NCBI GenBank assembly: GCA_045535635.1
Contig: JAZSLZ010000040.1
Coordinates: 1-49,142, forward strand
Reading direction: 5' to 3'
Source: RGIG8700 sp045535635
Lineage (GTDB): Bacteria > Bacillota > Clostridia > RGIG6154
DNA: 49,142 nucleotides
The first letter of the stretch is position 1. Every line of letters begins with the position of its first letter. Below are positions 10,001 to 18,561 of this stretch, one piece after another. A program made the position numbers and the translations under genes. Below the pieces are notes generated by a model, which saw only the letters and a list, made by a program, of their open reading frames with translations, did not search any database and was not told the DNA's origin.

Positions 10001-12023
10001 CTCTATGAAGGAACTTTTTGATATAAGAATGTATTCCTCTGCACACTTTATGTTTATCAGAGATATAGATCTTTCTGCAGAATATTCTTCGCCTTCTATT
10101 TACAACAACGCAGGTCGTGGATTTACACCCATAAACAGTTTTGATGGTGTATTGGACGGAAACTCCTCAACCATCTACGCTCTTAACATTTTGTATTCTG
10201 CCAAAGGCGACGCTGCCTTTATAATCCAGAATAACGGAAATATTAAAAACCTTACAATTGCAGAATCAAAAATTGAAGGTCTTTCAAAGGCTGCCGCACT
10301 TGCTGTTTCAAACAAAGGTAAAATAGAAAATATTACATTAAGAGGCTCAAGAGTTGGTGCAAAAAGCGGTGTTTCTGCCGCATTTGTCTGCACAAACGAA
10401 GAAAGAGGCCAGATTTTAAAATGTGTTAATCTTTCCGATATTTTTGCATCGGATCTTGCAGGTGGAATTTGTGTTAATAATTACAATTACATTGCTGATT
10501 GCACAAATAACGGCGGAATTATTGCAAACAGTATCCAAAGCAATGCAATAGCAGGTGGTATATGTGCGGCAAACCATGCAACCGTGGCAAAATGCGTAAA
10601 CAACGGTAAAATTTTCTCATATTCTGATAAACAAACCGCAATAGCAGGAGGCATTATCGGAAGTGAATATCAGATAACCTCAAACTGTTATAACACAGGC
10701 AGTCTTACTGTTAAGTCTCCTGATAAATCATATAGCGGTGGTATTGCAGGTTATTGTTCAGATGCAAACATTTCAAGTTGCTACAATCTTGGTTACATTA
10801 CTGCAACAAGCAATCTTCAGTATGTTGGTTCTATTGCAGGAGGAGGACTTTCAGGAAAAATTTCAACCTGTTACTTTGATCACACACTCCCTGCAGCTGC
10901 TGGTGAACAATGCATAAGAATAAATGGCGTATTTCCTGTTTCACCTGAAGAATTAACAAACCTTTCTTCTGTTTCAGGACTTAACAAAAAATTATGGGAA
11001 ACACAAAACACAACCTACCCATTCCCACAACTTAAAACAAACCCACATAAAACCCTGCCTGACATAGAAAACATAAGAGATTTCGCAGGTGGAAACGGAA
11101 CACTTGAAAATCCGTACAAAATTATAACAAAAGAGCATTTAAACAATGTGAGAAAGCATCTTGGTTCTTCTTTTTCTCTCCTTTCTGATATTGATATGAC
11201 AGGAGAAGTCTTTTTGCCTATAGGTGATGAAATTTTCAGTTTCTTTGGTACTTTCCTTGGAAACGGACATACAATTTCAAATTTAAGTACAACTTCAGGC
11301 TTGTTCAGAGAAAACCATGGTGAAATCTATAATCTTAAGCTTGAAAACATTTCACTTTCTGCAGAAACTTCAGGTGCCATTGCCTCTGTAAACACAGGTC
11401 TTATCTACAAGTGCAGTAACACCTCATCAAGTGCCATCTCTGCACAGACTGCAGTAAGCGGTGGCATAGCAGGAATAAATAACCATAGCGGTATGATTGT
11501 TTCATCATACACAAACGGCTTCTTCGGCGGAAATGCACACTCTGCAGTTGCAGGAGGTCTTTGCGGATATAATTATGGACTTATTGCCGGTTCGTACAAC
11601 GGAATGAATCTTAATTTCTCAATTGCTTCTTCTGCACTCTTAGGCGGTATCTGCGGATACAACAGCGGAACTATTTCAGACTGCATTAACTACTGTGACC
11701 TTGGAGTTTTCAATTCCCTTTCAGCCGAAAGTAACATAGGCGGAATTGCATCAGGCAGTAACGGAAGCATAGTAAACTGTATTTCTTCTGCACAGACTCT
11801 TACAGGCAAGAAAACAGGTGCAATATGTGCTACTCTTCTTAACAAAAACATCTATAATTGTTATTATTTAAACAGCGTTAACGAGCCTTTTGCTCTTGAA
11901 AATGCAACAGGCGGCGATAACTATCAGCTTGGCTCTCCTGATTTTTATTCAGGACTGGACACTTCTACAATGTGGTATTTTAAAGAAGGCTACTTCCCCA
12001 CTTTGATAGAGACAATGTTTTAG
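7059..12023 (+). CDS. Secreted SLH-domain protein with five GLUG-like beta-solenoid modules
   Basis: Predicted cell-wall surface protein of 1654 residues; function unknown. Start ATG 7059 is chosen over the in-frame ATG at 7047 because GGAG (7049-7052) lies six bases before it and the signal peptide then begins MKKYLLSL, with likely cleavage after VSA at 22. Three SLH-like repeats follow (about 25-62, 70-121, 128-178), which would hold it to wall polysaccharide. The rest is five long modules starting near residues 185, 445, 716, 970 and 1344. Each opens with a header of the form GGxGTxxNPYIIxxxxHLNNIR...DIDMS and continues with many short Asn/Gly-rich turns such as NNGTI..C.N.G, typical of GLUG-type right-handed beta-helices. 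No LPXTG or C-terminal membrane segment is present. Codon use resembles the neighbours. It is monocistronic between a terminator and the tsaE promoter. Confidence 0.85.
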   Translation: MKKYLLSLVFIFFILCTFNVSAYNLDVLKTEGIVVGDEGGFRESDTVTRGEFIKMINRTFAIPKDHTSVHLPDVSPSKWYYGDILTAVNYGYVKGDEQGNMNPESNITRQEALTIAARLTGYRDTFVTSFADDGYIALWAKGPAVSLAEMGLLQHDDFLRPEELMTRKECFDLFYNVLNQRFSSGDGSTLSPFVIKYPYQLSNIRLYPDKNYTLAGDIDFGLYNLSYIPADYFNGKLAGHGHKIIRLYSTQTSTNALFKATGKNAVISGITLVCPEHIFAFANENNGTISDCLNTSFFKNKELHKFSSYKGAIADINNGVIKNCGNSSFISIRDGDKASGGICGLNNGTVESCFNLANGLNSKCFAIAGENKGTLKNCYSTSSAEITDKSAENCYYTGSKVLKQGKFTSKENLSSLLPDFINSEGTFIPKTLCFTGNENFTDFSGGEGSASNPYIISNQEDFNNINNYPESYFRQEGDLVFTKPVKIEEFNGYYYGNGYTLSHLSLTETEGNCSIFETNSGTLENIRIYDGFFFSYDNSASLCHTNKGNIVNCSSYSSVTGKNCGGLVYLNEGNITNSFFEGKISASSGSGLVYTNTGSISNSYANAHIFGKQSSSLVYNNNGEIAMCLATGTLNTSETAGVVFNNTGEINRCVYNSAKNSTLINTGTADALYKDNINIIPFFNNDIWTSGKTSLTLKRNPSFIQNTKENTYSFAGGDGTASNPYIIITPMHLNNIRYFPYASFILSNDLDMSITDFKAIKEFNGNFNGNSKKISGLKNTLFIINNGTVQNLELKKSHSLTNTNNGTLISCKNSSDIKGETAYAFANENNGNIIQCLNNGKMSGNKVASIALLNNGRIIDCINTAPLMGTGENSTIFGIASGGSILRGYNTGDMYFESSFGSIYPISDASYIDAYYLNKYQSHQQGGLNYDAFNKKLFKDDIYTSTRMGYPVFESVDFSDVVFPSGYASGNGTEESPYIISSMKELFDIRMYSSAHFMFIRDIDLSAEYSSPSIYNNAGRGFTPINSFDGVLDGNSSTIYALNILYSAKGDAAFIIQNNGNIKNLTIAESKIEGLSKAAALAVSNKGKIENITLRGSRVGAKSGVSAAFVCTNEERGQILKCVNLSDIFASDLAGGICVNNYNYIADCTNNGGIIANSIQSNAIAGGICAANHATVAKCVNNGKIFSYSDKQTAIAGGIIGSEYQITSNCYNTGSLTVKSPDKSYSGGIAGYCSDANISSCYNLGYITATSNLQYVGSIAGGGLSGKISTCYFDHTLPAAAGEQCIRINGVFPVSPEELTNLSSVSGLNKKLWETQNTTYPFPQLKTNPHKTLPDIENIRDFAGGNGTLENPYKIITKEHLNNVRKHLGSSFSLLSDIDMTGEVFLPIGDEIFSFFGTFLGNGHTISNLSTTSGLFRENHGEIYNLKLENISLSAETSGAIASVNTGLIYKCSNTSSSAISAQTAVSGGIAGINNHSGMIVSSYTNGFFGGNAHSAVAGGLCGYNYGLIAGSYNGMNLNFSIASSALLGGICGYNSGTISDCINYCDLGVFNSLSAESNIGGIASGSNGSIVNCISSAQTLTGKKTGAICATLLNKNIYNCYYLNSVNEPFALENATGGDNYQLGSPDFYSGLDTSTMWYFKEGYFPTLIETMF

Positions 12024-12052
12024 TGGACATATTTAAAATTTTATGTTAAAAT
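12024..12052 (+). promoter_or_regulatory. Promoter for the tsaE-led operon
   Basis: TGGACA (12024-12029) and TAAAAT (12047-12052) with a 17-base spacer start right after the stop of the SLH gene. One mismatch in each box to the sigma-A consensus. Confidence 0.6.
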
Positions 12053-12080
12053 AAAGTATCTTTAGATATTGAGAGGTTTT

Positions 12081-12494
12081 ATGAATTACAATGCTTTAAA
12101 TGCCGAGGACACAATAGCTCTCGGTGAAGAATTCGGCAAAACATTAAAAAGCGGCGATATAGTTTGCTTAACAGGCGATTTAGGTGCAGGAAAAACCACA
12201 TTCACAAAAGGTATTGCAAAAGCACTTGAATGTATTTACGAGCCTGTCAGTCCAACCTTTAATATAGTAAACGAATATCCTGGGAATTTGCCTGTTTATC
12301 ATTTTGATTTATATCGTCTGCAATCTGTTGAGGACTTATATTCTATTGATATAGACAATTATCTCTTTTCAGGCGGTATATGTATAATAGAATGGCCTGA
12401 AATTGCATATCCGCTTCTTGAAGAATATAAATCGGTTAATATTAAGTACGACAAAAACAGCAGAATTATTGAAATAAACGAGGTTAAAAAATGA
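12081..12494 (+). CDS. tsaE: t6A synthesis ATPase TsaE
   Basis: ATPase subunit that resets the TsaB-TsaD complex during formation of N6-threonylcarbamoyladenosine at A37 of ANN-decoding tRNAs. The 137-residue protein has Walker A GDLGAGKTTFTKG (about 33-45), PVSPTFNIVNEY and YHFDLYRL, all family motifs. The start is ATG 12081 with GAGAGG just upstream (12071-12076); a longer reading from TTG 12069 would place the ribosome-binding site inside the gene. The stop overlaps the tsaB start by four bases (ATGA). Confidence 0.93.
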   Translation: MNYNALNAEDTIALGEEFGKTLKSGDIVCLTGDLGAGKTTFTKGIAKALECIYEPVSPTFNIVNEYPGNLPVYHFDLYRLQSVEDLYSIDIDNYLFSGGICIIEWPEIAYPLLEEYKSVNIKYDKNSRIIEINEVKK

Positions 12495-13165
12495 GAACTT
12501 TAGCAACAGATACTTCTTCCAAAGCCGCAACAGTTGCGGTTACACAGGATGGTAGTCTTTCAGGTGTTTTTACCTTAAATCTTGCCACCCCGCATTCACA
12601 GATAAGTATGGTGCTTATTGAAGAGCTTTTAAACAAGCTTGGTCTTACCGCTAAAGATATTGACCTTTTTGCGGCGGCACAAGGCCCGGGTTCTTTTACA
12701 GGACTTCGTGTTGGTATTGCAACTATCAAAGGTCTTGCAGACGGAGCAAACAAACCTGCCGTAGGTGTTTCAACACTAGAAGCAATGGCTTTTAAGTTCA
12801 AGCACTTTGATGGATATGTTTGTCCTGTTTTAGATGCAAGAAGAAATCAGGTTTACTATGCTCTTTATAAAAACGGTGAAGAGGTTCTTCCACCTGATAT
12901 GTGCGATATTAATATTCTTTTATCAAAGCTTTCCTGTTTTGACAAAAGAATAATATTTACAGGCGACTGTCTTGACAAGCACAAAGATCTTATTAAACAA
13001 ACTCTTAACGAAAACGTGGTATTCCCTGCAGATATATACAACACAACTGATGCTGCCGCAGTGGCATACCTTGCAGAAAAATTATACTTAAATAAACAAA
13101 ACAAACCTATTGCTCCAGATTATTTAGTTAAAGCCTATGTGGATCAACAGGAAGGAAAGGAATAA
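12491..13165 (+). CDS. tsaB: t6A synthesis scaffold protein TsaB
   Basis: ASKHA-fold partner of TsaD, an inactive homologue that forms the core of the t6A transferase complex. The 224-residue protein begins MRTLATDTSSKAATVAV and carries the signature AAAQGPGSFTGLRVGIATIKG (residues about 61-81). It overlaps tsaE by ATGA and is followed by rpiB after five bases. The C-terminal half is variable as usual in the family. Confidence 0.93.
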   Translation: MRTLATDTSSKAATVAVTQDGSLSGVFTLNLATPHSQISMVLIEELLNKLGLTAKDIDLFAAAQGPGSFTGLRVGIATIKGLADGANKPAVGVSTLEAMAFKFKHFDGYVCPVLDARRNQVYYALYKNGEEVLPPDMCDINILLSKLSCFDKRIIFTGDCLDKHKDLIKQTLNENVVFPADIYNTTDAAAVAYLAEKLYLNKQNKPIAPDYLVKAYVDQQEGKE

Positions 13166-13170
13166 AAATT

Positions 13171-13608
13171 ATGATAGCTATCGGATCAGATCACGGCGGT
13201 TATGAGCTTAAACTTGCCATTATCAAACATCTTGAAGGAAAAGGACTTGATGTTAAAGACTTTGGTTGTTACTCCAAAGACAGTGTAAACTACCCTGACA
13301 TCGCATCTGCAGTTTGCCCTGCAATTACAAGCGGCGAAGCAGAATTCGGCATTTTGATTTGCGGAACAGGTATCGGAATTTCTATTGCCGCAAACAAACA
13401 CAAAGGCATCCGTGCAGCTCTTTGCTCCGATGCATACAGTGCAGAAAAAACAAAACAACACAACAACGCAAATGTTATCTGTATGGGTGGCAGAGTGCTT
13501 GGTGAAGACCTTGCCATTTCAATTCTTGAAGCATATATGAATGCAGAGTTTGAAGGCGGTCGTCATCAGGCGAGAATTGACCTTATTACAGATATTGAAA
13601 ATAACTAA
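13171..13608 (+). CDS. rpiB: Ribose-5-phosphate isomerase B
   Basis: Interconverts ribose-5-phosphate and ribulose-5-phosphate. The 145-residue protein opens IAIGSDHGGYELK with D7/H8, has the catalytic cysteine C64 in ICGTGIGISIAANK, and HNNANVICMGGRVLG further on. Length and motifs match RpiB of the RpiB/LacAB family; the single-copy context in a housekeeping operon argues against a LacA/LacB role. It sits inside the t6A operon, five bases after tsaB. Confidence 0.93.
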   Translation: MIAIGSDHGGYELKLAIIKHLEGKGLDVKDFGCYSKDSVNYPDIASAVCPAITSGEAEFGILICGTGIGISIAANKHKGIRAALCSDAYSAEKTKQHNNANVICMGGRVLGEDLAISILEAYMNAEFEGGRHQARIDLITDIENN

Positions 13609-13618
13609 AGGGAGGCTT

Positions 13619-14110
13619 ATGGTTTTGAGAACAGATAAAATAAACTACTACCTCGACATCGCAGAAACAGTACTTGAAAGAGGCACATGCCTCAGAAGAA
13701 ATTTTGGTGCAATCATTGTTAAAAACGATGAAATCGTTTCAACAGGCTATGTTGGTGCACCAAGACAGAGACAAAATTGCTCTGATATGGGCTTTTGCTT
13801 AAGAGAAAAATTAAATGTTCCAAGAGGCACAAGATACGAACTTTGCAGAAGTGTTCACGCTGAAGCAAATGCAATCATCTCTGCTTCAAGAAACGAAATG
13901 ATTGGTGCAACTCTTTATCTTTGCGGTAAAGAAAAAACAACAGGCGAGATTGTTGAAAACGCAATGCCTTGTTCTATGTGCAAAAGAATGATTATAAATG
14001 CAGGTATCAACGATGTTTACATCAGAGACGATAAAGAAAATTACAGACACTATATGGTATCTGAATGGATTGAAAATGACGATTCTCTCGGCATAAAGGA
14101 AGATTATTAA
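13619..14110 (+). CDS. Cytidine/deoxycytidylate deaminase family protein (ComEB-like)
   Basis: Zinc hydrolase, probably dCMP to dUMP. With the ATG at 13619 it has 163 residues; the zinc site is complete: H80-A-E82 (VHAEANAI) and PCSMC with C118 and C121. Extra cysteines C54, C60 and C76 in QNCSDMGFCLRE...YELCRSVHAE resemble the second metal-site region of ComEB-type dCMP deaminases. GGGAGG (13610-13615) is only three bases from this ATG but nine from an in-frame TTG at 13625, so either start is possible; the longer reading from 13541 overlaps rpiB and lacks support. It overlaps the tsaC start by one base. Confidence 0.85.
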   Translation: MVLRTDKINYYLDIAETVLERGTCLRRNFGAIIVKNDEIVSTGYVGAPRQRQNCSDMGFCLREKLNVPRGTRYELCRSVHAEANAIISASRNEMIGATLYLCGKEKTTGEIVENAMPCSMCKRMIINAGINDVYIRDDKENYRHYMVSEWIENDDSLGIKEDY

Positions 14111-15114
14111 TGACATCTCTTGTTAAACCAACAACAGAAAATTTAAGCAAAGCCGCCAAAATTATAAACGATGGCGGTCTTGTTGCGTTCCCTACAGAAA
14201 CGGTTTACGGCCTTGGTGCAGACGGACTTAATGAGACGGCCGTTAAGAAAATCTATGTTGCAAAAGGCAGACCTTCAGACAATCCTCTTATTTTACATAT
14301 TCAGGATAAAAAAGAGGTTCTTCCCCTTGTGCTTGAAATAAACGAAACTGCAAAGAAGCTTATGGACACCTTCTGGCCCGGACCTATGACACTTGTTTTT
14401 AAAAAGAGTGCTATTGTGCCATCGGTCATTTCAGGCGGTCTTGACACAGTTGCAATAAGACTTCCTGAAAATGAAATTGCAAGAGAGCTTATTGCTCTTG
14501 CAAAGAAACCCATTGCCGCACCAAGTGCTAACACATCAGGAAAGCCAAGCCCCACAAAGGCAAGTCATGTTTTTGACGACTTAAATAATAAAATAGATAT
14601 GATTATTGATGGTGGAAGCTGTAATATAGGTCTTGAGTCAACAGTTATAGATGTAACCACTCTCTCCCCTGTTATTTTAAGACCGGGCGGAGTTACTTTT
14701 GAGGATATTTTTGAGCTTTTCCCTGATGTTTCTTACGACAAGCATTTAACACTTGATGTAATCACAGACACAGTTAAACCTAAAAGTCCCGGTATGAAAT
14801 ATAAACACTACGCCCCAAAGGGTGAGCTTTATATTTTAGACGGAAATCTTGACGAAATCAAAAGCTACATAACCGAAAATACAGACGAAAAAACTGCAGT
14901 TTTCACTTATGACAAAATAGAATTTGATTTACCTTATGTTAAATCATTAGGCGATGCAAATTCAGGCGGTAAACTGTTCTTTGATTTACTCCGTGAATGT
15001 GACGACAATGGCATAACAAAGATTTTCGCACTTATGCCAGATAAAAAAGGCGTTGGCTTTGCTCTTTACAACAGAATGTTTAAGGCAGCAGGAGGAAGAA
15101 TAATAAAATTATGA
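14110..15114 (+). CDS. tsaC: L-threonylcarbamoyladenylate synthase (TsaC2/Sua5/YwlC type)
   Basis: Makes threonylcarbamoyl-AMP from threonine, bicarbonate and ATP, first step of t6A synthesis. The 334-residue protein has the YrdC domain (GLVAFPTETVYGLGADG, AKGRPSDNPLILHI, and IAAPSANTSGKPSPT) and the extra C-terminal Sua5 domain that distinguishes it from short TsaC. The start ATG shares its A with the preceding stop (TAATG), so it is translationally coupled. rimI overlaps its end by four bases. Confidence 0.94.
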   Translation: MTSLVKPTTENLSKAAKIINDGGLVAFPTETVYGLGADGLNETAVKKIYVAKGRPSDNPLILHIQDKKEVLPLVLEINETAKKLMDTFWPGPMTLVFKKSAIVPSVISGGLDTVAIRLPENEIARELIALAKKPIAAPSANTSGKPSPTKASHVFDDLNNKIDMIIDGGSCNIGLESTVIDVTTLSPVILRPGGVTFEDIFELFPDVSYDKHLTLDVITDTVKPKSPGMKYKHYAPKGELYILDGNLDEIKSYITENTDEKTAVFTYDKIEFDLPYVKSLGDANSGGKLFFDLLRECDDNGITKIFALMPDKKGVGFALYNRMFKAAGGRIIKL

Positions 15115-15560
15115 TTACCATTGAATATTTAAAACCTGAGCATCTGCCTTTCATTGAAGAAATAGACAACACCTGCCCTCACAAGCCCTGGTCATCTGTT
15201 GAAGAATTCAAAAAAGAGCTTGAAAATCCTGTTGCAAGTTATTTTGTTGCACTTATAGATGGTAAGCCTGTTGGCTATGGTGGTTACTGGTGGGTTATGT
15301 TTGAAGCAGAAATCACCAACATCGCAACTCATAAAGACTACAGAAAAATGGGAATAGCTACAAAAATATTAGAAAAAATGATCGAAAAATGTGCAAACAC
15401 AAGCACTTCCCTTTTGCATCTTGAAGTCAGAGAAAGCAACGAAGGTGCTATAAATCTCTACAAAAAAATGGGATTTGTTCAGGACGGCTTCAGAAAAAAT
15501 TATTACAAAAATAACGAAAATGCAATCCTTATGACAAAGGAGATAGAATTAATTGATTAA
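15111..15560 (+). CDS. rimI: Ribosomal-protein-alanine N-acetyltransferase
   Basis: GNAT acetyltransferase expected to acetylate the N-terminus of ribosomal protein S18 or, more broadly, other N-termini. The 149-residue protein has the acetyl-CoA loop HKDYRKMGIATKILEKMI (RxxGxA pattern) and the GNAT C-terminal pattern LEVRESNEGAINLYKKMGF. It overlaps tsaC (ATGA) and its end overlaps the tsaD start by eight bases. rimI beside tsaB/tsaD is a widespread arrangement, which supports the assignment. Confidence 0.9.
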   Translation: MITIEYLKPEHLPFIEEIDNTCPHKPWSSVEEFKKELENPVASYFVALIDGKPVGYGGYWWVMFEAEITNIATHKDYRKMGIATKILEKMIEKCANTSTSLLHLEVRESNEGAINLYKKMGFVQDGFRKNYYKNNENAILMTKEIELID

Positions 15561-16563
15561 AATACTTGCTATAGAAAGCTCCTGCGACGAAACTGCCGCA
15601 TCTGTTGTTGAAGACGGATGCAAAGTTTTATCAAATGTTATAAATTCGCAGGCAAACTTACATAAAAAATACGGCGGAGTTGTACCTGAAGTCGCATCAA
15701 GACTTCATATTGAAGCAATTGACTCTGTTGTTAAACAGGCACTTATCGATGCTTCCTGCACCATTGACGATATTGATGCAATTGCAGTTACCTATGCACC
15801 TGGTCTTGTTGGTTCACTTCTTGTTGGCCTTTCTTATGCAAAAGCTTATGCATTTGCCACAGGAAAACCTTTAATCGGTGTGCACCACATTGAAGGACAT
15901 ATCTGTGCCAACTACCTTATGGGACTTACCCCTCCTTTTATGTGCCTTGTTGCATCAGGAGGTCACAGCCATATTATATATGTTGAAGATTACAGAAAAT
16001 ACGAAGTTTTAGGCAAAACAAGAGACGATGCCGCAGGTGAAGCCTATGACAAGGTTGCAAGAGTTGTAGGCCTTTCCTACCCAGGCGGTCCAAGTATTGA
16101 CAAGGCGGCAAATCTGGGAACACCAAACATACCTATAACAAAGCCTAAATTCCACGAAGAAACCCTTGATTTTTCTTTCAGTGGAATAAAAACTGCAATT
16201 ATAAACTATCATCACAATATGGAGCAAAAAGGCGAAGAAATTAACGTTAATGACCTTTGTGCAAGTTTCCAAAGTACAGTTGTTGATATTTTAACAGCAA
16301 ACACCTTCAAAGCGGCAGAAATGAAAGGCGTTAAAAAGGTTTCTATTGCAGGTGGTGTTGCAGCAAATTCAGGACTTCGTGAAAGTTTTAAAAAAGAGGC
16401 AGAAAAGCGTGGTATGGAATTTATCTGTCCTGATTTTGTTTACTGCACAGATAATGCGGCTATGATTGGTGCCGCGGCGTACCACTACTATCTAAACAAC
16501 GAATTTTCAGGTATGGACTTAAATGCAATTCCATATCTTCCAATAGATTATAGTAAAAACTAA
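15553..16563 (+). CDS. tsaD: tRNA N6-adenosine threonylcarbamoyltransferase TsaD
   Basis: Catalytic subunit that transfers the threonylcarbamoyl group to A37 of tRNA, with TsaB and TsaE. The 336-residue protein shows IESSCDETAAS, GGVVPEVASRLH (41-52), the metal-binding HIEGH (histidines 112 and 116), LVASGGHSHI, GGVAANSGLR and the metal aspartate in CTDNAAMIGAA. The start is TTG at 15553 with AAGGAG ten bases upstream; no ATG is available. It overlaps rimI by eight bases and is followed by the glycyl radical enzyme after 12 bases. Confidence 0.95.
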   Translation: MIKILAIESSCDETAASVVEDGCKVLSNVINSQANLHKKYGGVVPEVASRLHIEAIDSVVKQALIDASCTIDDIDAIAVTYAPGLVGSLLVGLSYAKAYAFATGKPLIGVHHIEGHICANYLMGLTPPFMCLVASGGHSHIIYVEDYRKYEVLGKTRDDAAGEAYDKVARVVGLSYPGGPSIDKAANLGTPNIPITKPKFHEETLDFSFSGIKTAIINYHHNMEQKGEEINVNDLCASFQSTVVDILTANTFKAAEMKGVKKVSIAGGVAANSGLRESFKKEAEKRGMEFICPDFVYCTDNAAMIGAAAYHYYLNNEFSGMDLNAIPYLPIDYSKN

Positions 16564-16575
16564 AGGAGTGATAAT

Positions 16576-18561
16576 ATGTCAAAAGTGTTACTTGATTACA
16601 TACTCAAAAAAGAACATCACAAATTCAGAATTGATGCTCCTGAACTTGCAAAGGAGTATAAAGAAAAAGGACTTTCTCCTATTGAGAGAATGACAGACAG
16701 ATTTGAAAGACTTTGTAAAATGGAAACACCTCTTTTTCTTCCTGATGAAAAAATCTGTTTTGTTAGAACAGTTAAAAATATTCCTGATTGCTTCACAGAA
16801 GATGAATGGGCAGAATTAAAAGATAAATATTTTATTCACGAGCTTGGTTACCTTTCAAACCTTTCTCCTGATTATGAGGATATTATTAAGTGCGGACTTC
16901 TTGCAAAAAGAGAAACTGCAAATGAATACCAAAAGCGCTCTATTGATGCTATTTTAGGTCTTGTTGAAAGATATAAAGAAGAAGCAATCAAAGAGGGTAA
17001 AACAGAAATTGCAAAGGTTTTAGACAGAGTTCCTGCTTATGGTGCAACAAGCTTTATTGAAGCACTTCAGTCTTTCAGAATTGTTCATTTTGCGCTCTGG
17101 CTTGAAGGAAACTATCATAACACAGTTGGCAGACTTGACAAATATATGTATCCATACCTTAAGGCAGATATGGAAAAAGGTCTTTATACAGAAGAAACAG
17201 CCTTAGAGCTTGTGGAAGATTTCTTCCTTTCATTTAACAAGGACTCAGACCTTTATGTTGGCGTTCAACAGGGCGATAACGGTCAAAGCTTAATGCTTGG
17301 CGGTGTTGACAAAGACGGAAATGATGTGTTTAATCTTCTTTCAAAGCTTTGTCTTAAAGCAAGTAATAACCTTCTTTTAATCGATCCTAAAATCAATTTA
17401 AGGGTTAATAAAAACACACCAATTGAAACATACATCCTTGGCAGTGAGCTTACAAAAGCAGGTCTTGGTTTCCCACAGTATTCAAATGACGATGTTGTAA
17501 TTGACGCTTTAGTTAAACTTGGATATGACAAAGAGGACGCTTGTGAATATGTTACTGCAGCTTGTTGGGAATTTATTGTTCCAAAGGTTGGTGCTGATGT
17601 GGCAAACATAGGTGCTTTAAACTTCCCTAAAGTAGTTGACAATGCTCTTCATAATCACCTTATATCATCAGAAACTTATGAAGACTTTGCGAAAAAAGTT
17701 GAAAACGAAATAAAAGCAGAATGTGATATTATCTGCTCTAATTTAAAAAATTTATGGTTTGTTCCGTCTCCTTTTATGTCAGTTATGTGTAACAATGAAA
17801 CTATCTGGGACGGTGGAAAATACAATAATTTCGGTATTCACGGAACAGGCGTTGCAACAGGTGCAGACTCACTTGCAGTTATTAAAAAATATGTCTTTGA
17901 AGAAAAGAGCATTTCAAAAGAAGAACTTATTAACGCAGTTGACACAAACTTTGAAAACGCACCTGAGCTTCTTCACAAGCTTCGCTATGAAGCACCTAAA
18001 ATGGGTAATAACATTGACTTTGTTGATGATATTGCTGTATGGCTTTTAGATACCTTTGCAGCTTCACTTGAAGGCAGAAAGAACTGCAGAGGCGGAATTT
18101 ACAGAGCAGGAACAGGTTCTGCTATGTTCTACCTTTGGCATGCAAACGAAATCGGTGCATCTCCTGACGGCAGACTTAAAAAAGAGCCATTTGGCACAAA
18201 CTTCTCTGCAAGTATTTTTGCAGACATCAAAGGTCCTCTTTCAGTTATTAAATCATTCTCAAAGCCTCACTTTGAAAATGCAATAAACGGCGGTCCTTTA
18301 ACACTTGAATTCCATAATTCAATGTTCAAAGACGAAGGCAGCGTTGAAAAGGTTGCTATGCTCGTTAAATCATTTGTTGAGCTTGGCGGACATCAGCTTC
18401 AGCTTAACGCAGTTAACCTTGAAACCTTAAAGGATGCACAGGCACACCCTGAAAAATATCAGCAGTTAGTTGTAAGAATCTGGGGTTGGAGTGCGTACTT
18501 CGTTGAGCTTGACAAAGAATATCAGGATCATGTTATGTTAAGACAGGAATACACATTATGA
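16576..18561 (+). CDS. Short glycyl radical enzyme of unknown substrate (PFL-like family)
   Basis: Radical enzyme activated by a SAM-dependent activase; substrate unknown. The 661-residue protein has the family pattern LMLGGVDKDGND (239-250), then GLGFPQYSNDDVVIDAL and the active-site loop AACWEF with cysteine C330 and glutamate E332. The C-terminal glycyl loop reads VVRIWGWSAYFVELD with candidate radical glycine G637. Classical members show GCVEP and RVxGYS, so tryptophan at 331, 636 and 638 is atypical. The Cys-X-Glu arrangement is seen in C-X lyases and dehydratases (choline, glycerol, isethionate, hydroxyproline types), not in pyruvate formate-lyase (CC). It is roughly 100-180 residues shorter than those. 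AAGGAG lies seven bases before the ATG. The activase gene overlaps its end, which supports a functional pair. Confidence 0.85.
   Translation: MSKVLLDYILKKEHHKFRIDAPELAKEYKEKGLSPIERMTDRFERLCKMETPLFLPDEKICFVRTVKNIPDCFTEDEWAELKDKYFIHELGYLSNLSPDYEDIIKCGLLAKRETANEYQKRSIDAILGLVERYKEEAIKEGKTEIAKVLDRVPAYGATSFIEALQSFRIVHFALWLEGNYHNTVGRLDKYMYPYLKADMEKGLYTEETALELVEDFFLSFNKDSDLYVGVQQGDNGQSLMLGGVDKDGNDVFNLLSKLCLKASNNLLLIDPKINLRVNKNTPIETYILGSELTKAGLGFPQYSNDDVVIDALVKLGYDKEDACEYVTAACWEFIVPKVGADVANIGALNFPKVVDNALHNHLISSETYEDFAKKVENEIKAECDIICSNLKNLWFVPSPFMSVMCNNETIWDGGKYNNFGIHGTGVATGADSLAVIKKYVFEEKSISKEELINAVDTNFENAPELLHKLRYEAPKMGNNIDFVDDIAVWLLDTFAASLEGRKNCRGGIYRAGTGSAMFYLWHANEIGASPDGRLKKEPFGTNFSASIFADIKGPLSVIKSFSKPHFENAINGGPLTLEFHNSMFKDEGSVEKVAMLVKSFVELGGHQLQLNAVNLETLKDAQAHPEKYQQLVVRIWGWSAYFVELDKEYQDHVMLRQEYTL

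Noticed and set aside
13541..13618. N-terminal extension of the deaminase-like protein
   Set aside because: These 26 codons overlap rpiB in another frame; the GGGAGG site at 13610-13615 points to a start at 13619 or 13625.
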